From positions 496,001-560,000 of the forward strand of contig CAVYWO010000020.1 in assembly GCA_963772295.1 (NCBI GenBank): 64,000 bases of DNA, in the 5' to 3' direction. This document shows, piece after piece, positions 46,013 through 58,147 of the stretch. The translations under genes were made by a program, and so were the position numbers. This DNA is from AP-15 sp963772295 (GTDB lineage Bacteria > Pseudomonadota > Alphaproteobacteria > ATCC43930 > CGMCC-115725). The notes beneath the pieces are model-generated. The model worked only from the letters and a program-made list of their open reading frames with translations, made no database searches and had not been told where the DNA came from. Each line of letters starts with the position of its first letter. Within the stretch, counting starts at the first letter, position 1.

Positions 46013-46931
46013 CTACGCGGACACTTCAGTTCGTTTCGCGGCGAGGCGATAGCGTTCGACGACGGCTTCAAGCTGTTTTTCCAGCTCCGGTGTTGCCGCC
46101 ATCATCGGCAAGCGATGTTCATTCGTCGGGGATGAGACTCATGAGTTTCATCATGCACTTGATGGGAATGGGGCCGGTATCAAGGAAGGATGCCGCCATT
46201 AGCTGATCGAGCTTGATCGCCAGCTTCTGCGCCTTATGAAGCTCGCCCGCCAGGCAAAGGTCGTTGAGGCGGGCAATCTGCTTGGGCGCGATGTTTGATG
46301 TCGTGATCATCGTGCCGCACCCGCCCAACGCGGACATGGCGAAGGCCGTGCTCTCCAGCCCACCGAAAATGCGGAAATCGGGACCGAAGCGGCTCATAAG
46401 CCGGGACACCAGCGCGAGGTTCTCATCGGTGTTTTTCAAACCGACGAAATTCGGACAACGCTCGGCGATTGCCTCGAACGTCTCGGCGGCGACCGACACC
46501 GCAGCGCGCCCCGGAATATGATAAATAAGAAAAGGCAGTTCGGTTCTCTTCGCGAGGTCCGTGAAGAATGCTACAAGGCCCCGCTGGGGAGGCCGCGCAT
46601 AATAGGGCGTGACCGAGACAACCGCATCGGCACCCGCTTTCTCAGCCCGGGCAAGGAGCGTCACCGCTTCAGCGTGCGATTCCGCCGGAATACCGGCAGC
46701 CACCGGCCTGCGGCCCGCCGACGTTTCGACCGCAACCTCGATCAGTCGCGCCTTCTCATCCCGTGTGAGCGTGGTCGGCTCGCCGCTCCTGGCATTGACG
46801 AGCACGCCCTGCGTACCCTGTTCGATCTGCCACTCAATCAGTTCATATCGATCGTAATCAACCGCACCGTTCTTGAAGGGCACGACGAGCGGGGTGAAAG
46901 CGCCTTTGAGAAACGGGATCTTACGAACCAT
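46013..46931 (-). pseudogene. Dihydrodipicolinate synthase-family protein, frameshifted close to the C-terminus
   Basis: A class I aldolase of the DapA/NAL superfamily, start MVRKIPFLKGAFTPLVVPF. ARSGEPTTLTRDEKARLIEV, VTPYYARPPQRGLVAFF, YHIPGRAAV (catalytic Tyr) and FVGLKNTDENLALV (Schiff-base Lys) are present. At 46119 the frame ends after LIPDE. The next frame continues with EHRLPMMAATPELEKQLEAV up to TAG at 46013-46015, as family members do. Deleting one T at 46122/46123 (CGAA to CGA on the minus strand) restores it. The neighbouring denD suggests a sugar-acid aldolase rather than lysine synthesis. Confidence 0.85.
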
Positions 46932-47066
46932 GATCGTCGCCTTTTCCTCGTTCTTACCAATGCGCGGCTCTGGATGCTCGGTCGTCGGAAGAGCCAGCTG
47001 GACAGGCGGCGGAACGGGCCCGACGCGAAGCACCTCGGTTCTCGATCGCCGGGTGTCGGACTTTCG

Positions 47067-48044
47067 TCAATTGAGGGCTCTTTGCGCCTCCAGGTCGTCC
47101 TCGACAAAGGCTTGGACCGCTTCGTCGATGTTGGCGTCGGCGGCAAAGCCGAGGGCCTCGGCGCGGCGCGCCCTGAGCGCCTTGGGCCAGCTCGAAACGA
47201 TCGCCTCGATTTGCCGATCGGGCCGCCAGTGGATGCGCGCATAGGCTGCCGCCCCGCCGGCGCGGCGAACCGCCGCCGCCATCTCGCCGACCGCGACCGA
47301 AAAGCCCGGCAGTTGCAAGGATCGATTAAGCGCGAAGGCATCCCCCGGAAGCTCGTGCGCCCGGTGGAGCGCGGCGACCACCCGGCGGGGCGAGGCCAGG
47401 GCCATGACGAGGTCGGGCGGGACCGGGCAGATCGCGTCCTTACCGGTCAATGGCTCGCGGATGATCGATGAGGCAAATGTCGAAGCCGCCCGGTTCGGCC
47501 GGCCGGGCCGCACCACCACGGTCGGCAGCCGGAGCGCGCGTCCGTCGACAAACCCTTTGCGGCTGTAATCGTTGACCAAGAGCTCGCCGATCGCCTTTTG
47601 CGCGCCATAGGAGGATTGCGGGGTCAGCGGCGTGTCGTCGCCGACCGCGTCCGGCAGCGCGCCGCCGTAGACCGCGAGCGAGCTCGCAAAAACCAGGCGC
47701 GGGCGTGTGCCGAGCGCGCGGCAGGCGTCGAGCAGCGCTCGGGTGCCGTCGAGGTTGACGCGATAGCCGAGATCGGTGTCGGCCTCGGCCTCGCCGCTGA
47801 CCACCGCCGCGAGGTGGAACACCGCCGCCGCACCCGGTAGCAGCAGCCGGCGCACGGTCTCGCGATCGGCGATGTCGCCGGTGATCAAGGCGAGCCGCCG
47901 ATCCTGAGGCAACGGCGCGACCGGCGGCGCGTTGTCGAACAAGACCAGTTCGTCGATTGGTCCGAGGCTGCTGCCGCGGTCGAGCAACAGCGATGCCAAG
48001 CGGCGCCCGAGAAAGCCGCAGCCGCCGCTGATCACCAGCCGCAT
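47067..48044 (-). CDS. denD: D-erythronate dehydrogenase-like NAD-dependent epimerase/dehydratase
   Basis: A 325-residue extended SDR. VISGGCGFLGRRLASLLLDR binds NAD; FHLAAVVSGEAEADTDLGYR and FASSLAVYGG match DenD, with YGAQKAIGELLVNDYSRKGF as Tyr-x3-Lys. VVRPGRPNRAASTFASSIIR followed by EPL is the family's substrate region. DenD oxidises D-erythronate to its 2-oxo acid. otnI lies 15 bases upstream on the same strand, which supports the assignment; otnK and otnC are not in the window. Confidence 0.85.
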   Translation of the reverse strand: MRLVISGGCGFLGRRLASLLLDRGSSLGPIDELVLFDNAPPVAPLPQDRRLALITGDIADRETVRRLLLPGAAAVFHLAAVVSGEAEADTDLGYRVNLDGTRALLDACRALGTRPRLVFASSLAVYGGALPDAVGDDTPLTPQSSYGAQKAIGELLVNDYSRKGFVDGRALRLPTVVVRPGRPNRAASTFASSIIREPLTGKDAICPVPPDLVMALASPRRVVAALHRAHELPGDAFALNRSLQLPGFSVAVGEMAAAVRRAGGAAAYARIHWRPDRQIEAIVSSWPKALRARRAEALGFAADANIDEAVQAFVEDDLEAQRALN

Positions 48045-48059
48045 CGGCCGAACCGGCGC

Positions 48060-48845
48060 TCAGCCTTTGACGCCGTAGCGCCCGGCCCAGCCGAGCCCGG
48101 CGCGGGTCGCGCCCTTTGGCCGATATTCGCACCCGATCCAGCCGGGATAGCCGATCTCGTCCAAAAGGTCGAACAGGAAGGGATAGTTGATCTCGCCGAT
48201 ATCGGGCTCGTGCCGGCCCGGGTTGCCGGCGATTTGGATGTGCGGATAGCGGCCGGCGAGCGCACGGATGCGATGCGCCAGGTCGCCCTCCATGATCTGC
48301 ACATGATAGAGGTCGAGCTGCAGCTGCAGGTTGGGATGCCCGACGCCTTCGATGACCGCCATCGCCTGGCGCGTCGTGTTGAGAAAATAGCCGGGAATGT
48401 CGCGGTTGTTGATCGGTTCGATGATGACGGTGATGCCCTCGGGCGCGAGGCGCTCTGCGGCATAGCGCAAATTCGCGGCGTACACCCGGTCGGCCTCGCC
48501 GCGATCGACGCCATCGGGGCAGAGCCCGGCCATCGCATGCAGCAGCCGGCAACGCGTCGCCTTGGCATAGCCGAGCGCCGTCTCGACGCCGGCGCGAAAC
48601 TCCGCTTCCCGGCCCGGCAATGCCCCGATGCCGCGCTCGCCTGCGGCCCAATCGCCGGGCGGCATGTTGAACAAGGCCTGGACGAGCCCGTTCCGTTCGA
48701 CCGCGCCGGCGACGGTTTCCGGCCGATGGTCGTAGGCGCCGAGATATTCGACCGCCTTGAACCCGCATTGAGCGGCGGCGGCAAATCGGTCGAGAAATGC
48801 GACTTCCTGAAAGATGAAGCTCAGATTGGCGGCGAATTTCGGCAC
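48060..48845 (-). CDS. otnI: 2-oxo-tetronate isomerase (hydroxypyruvate isomerase family)
   Basis: A 261-residue TIM-barrel isomerase. FAANLSFIFQEVAFLDRFAA, VEYLGAYDH and FNMPPGDWAAGERGIGALPG are characteristic of Hyi/OtnI. IIEPINNRDIPGYFLNTTRQ has the catalytic Glu, LQLDLYHVQIMEGDLAHRI the metal-binding Asp and His, and GNPGRHEPDIGEINYPFLF the C-terminal block with the second Glu. It would interconvert 2-oxo- and 3-oxo-tetronate, the step after DenD. Confidence 0.88.
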   Translation of the reverse strand: MPKFAANLSFIFQEVAFLDRFAAAAQCGFKAVEYLGAYDHRPETVAGAVERNGLVQALFNMPPGDWAAGERGIGALPGREAEFRAGVETALGYAKATRCRLLHAMAGLCPDGVDRGEADRVYAANLRYAAERLAPEGITVIIEPINNRDIPGYFLNTTRQAMAVIEGVGHPNLQLQLDLYHVQIMEGDLAHRIRALAGRYPHIQIAGNPGRHEPDIGEINYPFLFDLLDEIGYPGWIGCEYRPKGATRAGLGWAGRYGVKG

Positions 48846-49202
48846 TGGACGATCCTCCTCGGCGAGGCCCGCGAGGGCGCGTCGTCAATTATTGCAAGGC
48901 TGCACGTAACACGAGTCGTCATTTTGGGCACATTCAGTAATGCGGCCGAAGGAACCGCATGGGCGTCCATCGAGCGTGGCCGAGATGACGGTTCTGTGCA
49001 ATCTCAAGGATGGGCTGGGCCGAACGATCGCCGGACGCCGGGTGTTCTCGAGGGTGCCGCCGGCCTCGTCGAGGTAGGCGCGGTGCTGCCGGTCGCACGG
49101 AACGCGGGCAGCCGAGCTTGATGTTGAAGCCGGCACAGGCGGTGCCCCGGCGTCGCCGGGCTGATGTTTGACGGGTTGTGAAGCCCCCGCGGTCGATCGC
49201 GG
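48846..49202. other. Intergenic region, no gene supported
   Basis: Short frames only. No hairpin followed by a T-run was identified. Confidence 0.4.
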
Positions 49203-49973
49203 TTATCCGAACGAATGGTCGGAATCTCCAGTCAGCGTAACCCGCCACAGCCCAAGTCCCATGAAGAGGGCGAAAAAGATTGCGCCGGCTAAAAACCCAT
49301 AGCGGAGCCAACGTGACTTCGTCCCGATGGTCCAGTGGTGGCGTTCATTCTTAATCGCAAACACGTCGGCTTGCCTTGCGTCCAGATTGCAGGGATACCG
49401 TTGTGCGGCACCGGGCAACGAATTCAGCAAGAACAGACCGAATGCCAGCGAGATGAAGAACGACAGAGCCGACAATCCGACGCAAGTCACTTCGGCGACT
49501 GCTACGCGTCCTGCCAGGTGGTGCAGGTGGCCGATGGCGAGGATAGGTGATCGGGCGAAATCGCTAAAGCCGATAAAAAGTCCGATTGAGCCGATCGCGG
49601 CTAAATCCAATTGGACAAGCGATGTGCTCCAATCTTTTAGGAAACCGAGCGCTTCCTTTATGTTGGCCGTACCATCTCTCGCATATACAAATTTTTTCTT
49701 TCTTCGCATGAAGTGGTAGGTCATCTCTTCATCCGCTCGAGCCAGGTAATCGCCAATGTTTCGCTGGCAACCATTATTCACCCACAATTCGTGGGCACGG
49801 ATCTGTCGACGTGCCTCCCGCCTCGCTCTGGCCTCGTAGCCAGGCCGCTGGTCTTCGCCTACCTGATAGGCGCGCATGAGCCAATCAGCTAGTTGGTGGA
49901 TTTCCAATCCTAACGTATCGATCGCGCTCACGGACGACCCCGGCGGGCGACCCCAATCGTCGCTCACGCTCAC
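49203..49973 (-). CDS. Membrane protein of unknown function
   Basis: A 256-residue protein. The first 110 residues are soluble and charged (RARREARRQIRAHELWVNNG, FMRRKKKFVYARDG). TM segments follow at about 125-145, 165-190 and 225-246 (FLAGAIFFALFMGLGLW). Base composition is lower in GC than the flanks, and I recognise no family; horizontal acquisition is possible. The start at 49973 is tentative. Confidence 0.6.
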   Translation of the reverse strand: MSVSDDWGRPPGSSVSAIDTLGLEIHQLADWLMRAYQVGEDQRPGYEARARREARRQIRAHELWVNNGCQRNIGDYLARADEEMTYHFMRRKKKFVYARDGTANIKEALGFLKDWSTSLVQLDLAAIGSIGLFIGFSDFARSPILAIGHLHHLAGRVAVAEVTCVGLSALSFFISLAFGLFLLNSLPGAAQRYPCNLDARQADVFAIKNERHHWTIGTKSRWLRYGFLAGAIFFALFMGLGLWRVTLTGDSDHSFG

Positions 49974-50279
49974 GGCGACACCTTGCCGGTAGACTTGAAC
50001 CCCCGCATCGGACCGTCCCCCCCTCCGGATCGCCTATCAAGCTAACATAGTTCCAACTCATCCGGCTTCAGCGATCGAGATCCCACTGTCGATCAAGCGC
50101 CATCGCGGTCTCTGGCCAGGCTGCGACTTGCGCAGGCTGCCGCATAGCGACCGCTACGACTATGGCTTCCTTCCGCCGAGATTTTTCAACCAGGTGCTCG
50201 CTATCTTTGGCGCTTCTCACGAGGCCAGCAAGTGCCGCCTCACTTCCGCGGCGCCGGCCCGCGGGCAAGCGCAGAGTGT
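49974..50279. other. Intergenic region, no gene supported
   Basis: No recognisable coding or RNA gene. It lies between two minus-strand genes. Confidence 0.4.
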
Positions 50280-51731
50280 CTACGCCGGTGCCCGGGCATC
50301 TCGGGCGCTGGCGGGCGCCGCGGATGTCGCGGCCGGATGCGGCCGCAGACGCACGGTGAAGACCGAGCCCAGGCCGGGTGTGCTTTCGATGTCGAGCGCG
50401 CCGCGATGGCGGTTGACGATGTGTTTGACGATCGCGAGGCCAAGGCCGGTGCCGCCCATCTCGCGCGAGCGGGCGGTGTCAACTCGGTAGAAGCGCTCGG
50501 TGAGGCGCGACAAGTGCTCGCGCGCAATGCCGTCGCCCCGATCGCGTACCGCAACCGCGACCGAAGGCGTTGCCGGGCGGTCGGGCTCCACCCGGCGGGC
50601 ACTCTCGGCGACCACGGTGATCTCGGTCCCCGCCCGGCCGTATTTGATGGCGTTGTCGAAGAGGTTCTGGAACAGCTGAGCCAGTTCGTCGCGATCGCCC
50701 AAGACATCGGGCAAATCGTCGGGCACGGCCAGAGAGATCCGCATGCCGCGACCGCCGGCGCGCAGCGCCAGCGCCTCGGCGAGATCGGCGAGGAGCGGTC
50801 CCAGCGCCACCCTGTCCCGCGGCATCACATGCTCGTTGAGCTCGATCCGCGACAAGGACAGGAGATCCTCCACGAGCCGCGTCATGCGTCCCGCTTGCTG
50901 GTGCATGATGGTGAGAAACCGCTCGCGCGCTTCGGCATCGTCGCGCGCCGGCCCGAGCAGGGTGTCGATGAAGCCGATGAGCGTCGCCAGCGGGGTGCGC
51001 AGTTCATGGCTCGCATTGGCGATGAAATCGGCCCGCATCTGCTCGGCGCGCTTGAGTTCGGTAACGTCGTGCAAGGTCAGAACCGCAACGGCACCGTCGA
51101 GTGACGGGCCGCCGATGCGGGCGAAGCGGGCGCGCAGCTGGCGCTCGACCGGAACCGTGACGGCGAATTCGACGACCCGAGCCGGCTCGCCGCGGAGCAC
51201 CGCATCCGCCGCCGCCAGCACTGCCGGATTGCGCAAGGCGGCGGCAAGGTCGCGCGGGCCCGGTTCGGCGCCGATGAAGGCAGCGGCTTGCGCATTGGAG
51301 CGGACGATGAGCCGCCGCTGGTCGATGAGAATGAGCGGGTCGGGAACCGCGGCGAGGACCGCTTCGGCTGCCGCCGCCCGCGCCTCGGCGGTGGCCACTC
51401 GCTCGCGCCAGAGGCGCGCCAGCCGGAGCGCAGCCAACCGCAATCCCTTTGCGGCGGGGCCTAACCCGCGCGCTTCCGGGCGCGGTGCCGGCTGGCCTCG
51501 GGCATCGGCGCCGAGAGCCTCGAGCGCCTCGCGCGCCTCGGCGATCGCCACCGCAAACGGCGCGATCAGGATCGCGGTGGACACGAAGATTACGGCACCG
51601 CCGATCAGCGCCCGCGAGGGCACCAGCATGCCCTCCCAGACCAGCGCCGCGAACACGGCGAGGCCGGGCGCCGAGAAGGTCGCCGCAAGCGCCGGGAGGC
51701 GGCGCAGCCGCGCGGTCAGGCGCCGGATCAT
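50280..51731 (-). CDS. phoR: PhoR-like sensor histidine kinase
   Basis: A 483-residue sensor kinase. Two N-terminal TM segments (about 22-35 and 42-65), a PAS-like domain (about 121-225, ending HDVTELKRAEQM), the phospho-acceptor His242 in FIANASHELRTPL, then the ATPase boxes: N (QNLFDNAIKYG), G1 (VRDRGDGIAREHL) and G2 (GGTGLGLAIVKHI). Architecture and the ASHELRTPL context match PhoR, which responds to phosphate starvation. The expected partner phoB and the pst genes are not visible in the window, so the specific role is inferred. Confidence 0.85.
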   Translation of the reverse strand: MIRRLTARLRRLPALAATFSAPGLAVFAALVWEGMLVPSRALIGGAVIFVSTAILIAPFAVAIAEAREALEALGADARGQPAPRPEARGLGPAAKGLRLAALRLARLWRERVATAEARAAAAEAVLAAVPDPLILIDQRRLIVRSNAQAAAFIGAEPGPRDLAAALRNPAVLAAADAVLRGEPARVVEFAVTVPVERQLRARFARIGGPSLDGAVAVLTLHDVTELKRAEQMRADFIANASHELRTPLATLIGFIDTLLGPARDDAEARERFLTIMHQQAGRMTRLVEDLLSLSRIELNEHVMPRDRVALGPLLADLAEALALRAGGRGMRISLAVPDDLPDVLGDRDELAQLFQNLFDNAIKYGRAGTEITVVAESARRVEPDRPATPSVAVAVRDRGDGIAREHLSRLTERFYRVDTARSREMGGTGLGLAIVKHIVNRHRGALDIESTPGLGSVFTVRLRPHPAATSAAPASARDARAPA

Positions 51732-51763
51732 CGCGCCGTGATCCCGCCGGCCGCCCGCCGCGA

Positions 51764-54032
<2,269 letters not shown>

Positions 54033-54256
54033 GCTCGTTCCCCGTGCGGTGGCAGCAGCAAGCTGCCGCGCCCACCGACATCGATGCCCGATGCAAGTTT
54101 AGAGTGAGCCTCCGGCAGGGTCAAAGCCGCGTCCCGTCGTCGGCCGAGACCGGCACCAGATCTGCTTGAAAACATCGGTCGGATCGCCCCTACTCGCAGC
54201 GTGCTCCGATCCGCCCGTCCGTCGCCGGCACGTTGGCGTCGCTCCGACCTTTGCCG

Positions 54257-55120
54257 ATGTTGACCGAATTTGGCGAAGAGCGGATGCGCCGCCTGATCCT
54301 CGACTACTTCGGCAGTGAAGCCCGCATCCGACTGCTGCGTCGCGCTCCAACCTTTGGCGCGACGGTGTTCACGGTCGATTTCGACCGGGGGTCGCGGCAT
54401 TTCCGCACCCTCGGCGCGTTCGGCGGGGTGGCGCAGGTGACCGAGCAGTCGAGCATGGACCTGCTCTATCCGGCGCGCCTCGTCTTTCACTACGAGCGGC
54501 TGATGTCGCTCTCGCTCGCTCTCTGCCGGCGACCGATCAGAGCCTTGCTCCTCGGCGTCGGCGGCGCGGCGATGTGGCGCTTCCTGCGCGCCTACCTGCC
54601 CGATTGCGCGACGACGCTGGTCGATTCGGACGAGACGATTGTCGCGATCGCACGCCGCTGGTTCTACCTGACCCAGCCGGTCGCGCTCGAAACCGCCGAG
54701 CAATTTATCGCCACCACGGAGGCGAGCTATGACGCGATCCTCGTTGATCTCTACGGCCCGGCCGGGCCGGCCGAGATCGGCGAGCCCTTCTGGCGCCGCG
54801 GCCTTGACCTCCTGGCACCGGGCGGCTGCCTCGCCTGCAACTGGGCTGATTTTTCGGTCAACCCGGCGGTCCGGCCGATGACCGAGGCGCTCTCGGCCGT
54901 CGCTCGAAGCCGTGGCTTGGCGCCGACCTTTGTCACCCGCCGCGGCTTCCGCGACAACCTCGTGCAGTATGTCGCGACCGCGCCCGAGAGTTGGCTTGGG
55001 GGTGACGGCGAAGCCTTCGCCGGCCTGGTTGATCGTTTCGCCGCCGAGCGCCACCTGCCCGACCGCGCCCGCGGCATTCTCGACAACTGCATCGTGACGA
55101 ACCGCTTTCCGATCGGCTGA
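54257..55120 (+). CDS. Spermidine synthase-like methyltransferase-fold protein
   Basis: A 287-residue protein. ALLLGVGGAAMWRFLRAYLP is the Rossmann SAM/dcSAM-binding loop, LVDSDETIVAIARRWF the second acidic strand, and YDAILVDLYGPAGPAEIGEP the catalytic Asp region of spermidine synthases. GCLACNWADFSVNP follows. It lacks the N-terminal beta-strands of full spermidine synthases, so it may belong to the SpeE-like group of unknown substrate. A TTG start 24 bases earlier is possible. Confidence 0.75.
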   Translation: MLTEFGEERMRRLILDYFGSEARIRLLRRAPTFGATVFTVDFDRGSRHFRTLGAFGGVAQVTEQSSMDLLYPARLVFHYERLMSLSLALCRRPIRALLLGVGGAAMWRFLRAYLPDCATTLVDSDETIVAIARRWFYLTQPVALETAEQFIATTEASYDAILVDLYGPAGPAEIGEPFWRRGLDLLAPGGCLACNWADFSVNPAVRPMTEALSAVARSRGLAPTFVTRRGFRDNLVQYVATAPESWLGGDGEAFAGLVDRFAAERHLPDRARGILDNCIVTNRFPIG

Positions 55121-55159
55121 GCGCCCGACCGAAGATAACACGCGTTGGATCAACAACTT

Positions 55160-55265
55160 ACTCGTCGCCCCCGCGAAAGCGGGGGTCCAGTGCCTGCCCC
55201 GGCGGAGGCCGGGGGCAAGCGACAGAACTTCGACCCTGGATTCCCGCTTGCGCGGGAATGACGAT
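55160..55265. repeat. Cluster of REP-type palindromes
   Basis: Three adjacent inverted repeats: CCCCCGCGAAAGCGGGGG (about 55168-55185), the REP-like GCCTGCCCCGGCGGAGGCCG at 55192-55216 (copy c), and TTCCCGCTTGCGCGGGAA (about 55241-55258). Such mosaic repeats are common between genes in alphaproteobacteria. Copy c is the only one of its type outside a transposon gene. Confidence 0.75.
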
Positions 55266-55558
55266 ATAAGGTTCTGAAATAAATCAATTCATTTTGGGTC
55301 GGGGTCTGGCCGCGCGACGCGGCGACGCGCCGGAATGCCGGTAATCGCGCCCTGGACCGCGAGATGGTTAGCGGCCTCCCAACCTTATTGTTGGACGCCC
55401 AGGCAGCTACCAAATGAACGGGCGGTCTGGCTTCCGAAGCTGCGACTGTCATTTTTTTCGATTCGGCGTGGGGGTCCGCTTCTGGAACACCGATTAATGA
55501 GGTCGAGCATGACCATCCCATCGCCGGCTCCGCCGACCGACGCCCGATCGAGGACCCG

Positions 55559-56722
55559 ATGATCTCCGACGACTGCAAGGCGCGGGTCGAGAGCGTCGCA
55601 GCGATCGCGGCCAAGCACGCCGTTGCCACCGATCGGGCTGGATGCTTTCCGCGGGAGGCAATCGCCGCCCTGCGTGCGCATGGTCTCATGGCGGTCATGG
55701 TACCGCGAGAGCTCGGCGGCGGTGGCGCCGACATCTCCGATGTCGTCGATATCTGCTACCGGCTGGGCCAGGCCTGCGCGGCGACCGCGATGATCTATGC
55801 CATGCACCAGATTATGGTCGCTTGCATCGTCCGGCACCGAGGGAACGACGCTTGGCATGAGCGCCTTTTGCGTCGACTGAGCGCCGACCAGCTTCTCTTC
55901 GCGTCGTCGACGACCGAGGCGCGGGGGGGCGGAAACATCAGATCGAGCGAGGCCCCGATCGTACGCACCGGGGCCGGCATCATCCTCGAGCGGCGCGCTA
56001 CGGTGATCTCCTATGGCGCCGACGCAGACGCCATCGTGACCACCGCCCGACGCTCGGCCGACGCTCTCGCCACCGATCAGGTTCTCGCCGTTTTTCTCAA
56101 GAGCGACTATACGCTGGAACCGATCGTCGAATGGGATGCGCTCGGCATGCGCGGCACCTGCAGCACCGGTTTCGTGCTTCGCGCATCGGGCGGCGCCGAC
56201 CAGATTCTGCCCGAGGCCTACGAAAACATCCACGCCCGGACGATGGTCCCATTCGCCCATCTGACCTGGGCCGGGGTCTGGACCGGGATTGCTGCCGACG
56301 CGGTCGAGCGCGCGCGGCTCTTCCTGCGGCACGCCGCGCGGCAGGCAGCCGGTCAGCTCCCGCCGGGGGCGCCGCATTTCACCAAGGCGTGCGGTTTGCT
56401 GGCGACGTTGCGCGGCGTGCTGGCGTCGTCGCTTGGGCGCTACCGCGCAATTTCGGACAACGAAGCGGCACTCGGTTCGCCCAAGTTTCAGACCATGATA
56501 AACATGCTCAAGGTCGAGGCCTCGGAATTGGCAGTTTCCGTCGTCATGAGCGCGCTCAAGGCATCCGGATTATCGGGATACAGAAACGATACCGAATTTT
56601 CTCTTGGAAGGCATCTGCGCGATGTGCTTTCCTCTCCGATAATGATCAACAACGACCGCATCCTCTCCAATATCGGACCGGCGCTGGTCATGAGCTCGAT
56701 CTCGACCTCCTTATATGAATGA
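55559..56722 (+). CDS. Acyl-CoA dehydrogenase-like flavoprotein
   Basis: A 387-residue protein. The helical N-domain has REAIAALRAHGLMAVMVPRE and AATAMIYAMHQI; the beta-domain has LFASSTTEARGGGNIRSSEA, and WDALGMRGTCSTGFVLRASG; the C-terminal helical domain has AISDNEAALGSPKFQTMIN and LKASGLSGYRNDTEFSLGRH. This matches the ACAD family. The gene directly precedes an amino acid:[carrier protein] ligase by 36 bases, as in related loci, so it may oxidise an aminoacyl group bound to a carrier protein rather than a CoA ester. That is inference. Confidence 0.85.
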   Translation: MISDDCKARVESVAAIAAKHAVATDRAGCFPREAIAALRAHGLMAVMVPRELGGGGADISDVVDICYRLGQACAATAMIYAMHQIMVACIVRHRGNDAWHERLLRRLSADQLLFASSTTEARGGGNIRSSEAPIVRTGAGIILERRATVISYGADADAIVTTARRSADALATDQVLAVFLKSDYTLEPIVEWDALGMRGTCSTGFVLRASGGADQILPEAYENIHARTMVPFAHLTWAGVWTGIAADAVERARLFLRHAARQAAGQLPPGAPHFTKACGLLATLRGVLASSLGRYRAISDNEAALGSPKFQTMINMLKVEASELAVSVVMSALKASGLSGYRNDTEFSLGRHLRDVLSSPIMINNDRILSNIGPALVMSSISTSLYE

Positions 56723-56758
56723 ACCGGTAGTCGCGCGGCTGAATGGAGACCGACCGCT

Positions 56759-57694
56759 ATGGATATGGCGGCTGCAGATCCCGAGAATGTTGGAACGGGC
56801 GCCAGTGACCCGCTCGCTGAGCTCGTTGCCGCCTTGTTTTGCCCGCTGGGGGCGGACGGCGTCTATGGCCGGACAGGCCTCTTCGAAAGCATCGTCGACG
56901 GCCTGTCTTTGCTGATCGCGTCCGGCCGGGAGCCGGGGACGGAAGCGCTGAGGTTGCCGCCGGTGATGAGCCGGACCGAGCTCGAAACCTCCGGCTATCT
57001 CAAGAGCTTTCCGAACCTGCTCGGCGCTGTCTGCACATTGCACGGAACCGAGGCGGAAATTCGCGCGGCGACCGACCGGTCCGAGATCGGCGGCGAGTGG
57101 ACGGCGGCATTGGTGCCGTCCGATCTCGTCCTCTCTCCGGCAGCCTGCTACCCGATCTATCCGTTGGCGGCGCGGCGGGGTCCGGTGCCGCGACGCGGCC
57201 TGTGGTTCGATGTGGCGTGTGACTGCTTCCGACGCGAGCCTTCGCGGCAGCTGGCGCGCCTGCAGTCGTTTCGCATGCGCGAATATATCGCCATTGGCGC
57301 CCCCGCCGAGGTCGCCGACTTTCGCGACCGCTGGATCGATCGCGGGCGGAAATTGGCCGAGGAACTGGGACTGGACTGCCGGATCGCACCGGCCAGCGAT
57401 CCGTTTTTCGGCAGGACCGGTCAGATGATGGCGGTCAGCCAGCTGCAGCGCTCTTTGAAGTTCGAGTTGATCGTTCCTCTGCCGCCGCCGGAACCGCCTG
57501 TGGCCTGCATGAGCTTTAACTCTCACCTCGACCATTTTGCCTCGATCTGGCGCCTCCGGGGCGAAGCCGGGGAAGCCGTACATTCGGCTTGCGTCGCTTT
57601 TGGCATCGACCGCCTCGCCATCGCCCTGTTCTGCACGCACGGGCTCGAGCTGCAAAAGTGGCCGGTTGCGGTTCGCCAGGCACTCTCCGTATGA
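56759..57694 (+). CDS. Amino acid:[carrier protein] ligase (class II aaRS-like)
   Basis: A 311-residue seryl-tRNA-synthetase-like enzyme without a tRNA-binding arm. It activates an amino acid with ATP and loads it on the phosphopantetheine of a small carrier protein. Motif 2 is CDCFRREPSRQLARLQSFRM with the following REYI; motif 3 is FGIDRLAIALF. Cys130 (SPAACYPIYP), Glu175 (FRMREYI) and Cys250 (VACMSFNSHLDHF) sit where the Zn ligands of Bll0957-type ligases are expected, which suggests glycine or alanine as substrate. No carrier-protein gene is adjacent. Family knowledge is from the Bradyrhizobium and Agrobacterium enzymes. Confidence 0.88.
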   Translation: MDMAAADPENVGTGASDPLAELVAALFCPLGADGVYGRTGLFESIVDGLSLLIASGREPGTEALRLPPVMSRTELETSGYLKSFPNLLGAVCTLHGTEAEIRAATDRSEIGGEWTAALVPSDLVLSPAACYPIYPLAARRGPVPRRGLWFDVACDCFRREPSRQLARLQSFRMREYIAIGAPAEVADFRDRWIDRGRKLAEELGLDCRIAPASDPFFGRTGQMMAVSQLQRSLKFELIVPLPPPEPPVACMSFNSHLDHFASIWRLRGEAGEAVHSACVAFGIDRLAIALFCTHGLELQKWPVAVRQALSV

Positions 57695-57722
57695 ACGCGT
57701 TTTGGGATTTGGCGAGGAGGCT

Positions 57723-58112
57723 TTGACCGATCGGTCCGAGATCCGCTCTCTGCTGCAAGAGCTTTATGCCGCCAGGGTGCGGGGCGACCGCGATGGGCTC
57801 TGCCGAATATTCTCGACAGATGCGACGTTGAAGATCGCCGGGATCAGCCGCCATGTCAGCCCAATTGTGGTTACGGCCGTCGGGATTCACGAAATCCGCC
57901 AATGGATGACGCTGCTGCTCAAGACTTTTCGCATACATGATCAGGTCATACTTGCGATGATAATCGAAAACGACCAGGCGGCAGTTCATTGGCGTGCAAA
58001 GATTTATTCGCGAATTACCGGAACCACGGTGCCTACGGAACTCGTCGACCTTGTCGATGTGCGCGATGGCCACGTCGCCTCATTCACCGAGTTTCTGGCA
58101 CCCTGCCGCTAG
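57723..58112 (+). CDS. SnoaL/NTF2-like protein
   Basis: A 129-residue protein from a TTG start with GAGGAGG 4 bases upstream. EIRSLLQELYAARVRGDRDG, LCRIFSTDATLKIAG and VHWRAKIYSRITGTTVPTEL have the pattern of a SnoaL-like or steroid-isomerase-like NTF2 cone. Members bind small hydrophobic ligands or act as isomerases and cyclases. It is between the ligase and an acyl-CoA synthetase, so a role in the same pathway is likely. Confidence 0.75.
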   Translation: MTDRSEIRSLLQELYAARVRGDRDGLCRIFSTDATLKIAGISRHVSPIVVTAVGIHEIRQWMTLLLKTFRIHDQVILAMIIENDQAAVHWRAKIYSRITGTTVPTELVDLVDVRDGHVASFTEFLAPCR

Positions 58113-58147
58113 TTTCCGAGGCCGCACCAGCGTCAACAGGTGAGGCA

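Noticed and set aside
47440..48888. A 482-codon minus-strand frame
   Set aside because: Overlaps denD and otnI in another frame on the same strand; low-complexity Arg/Ala composition.
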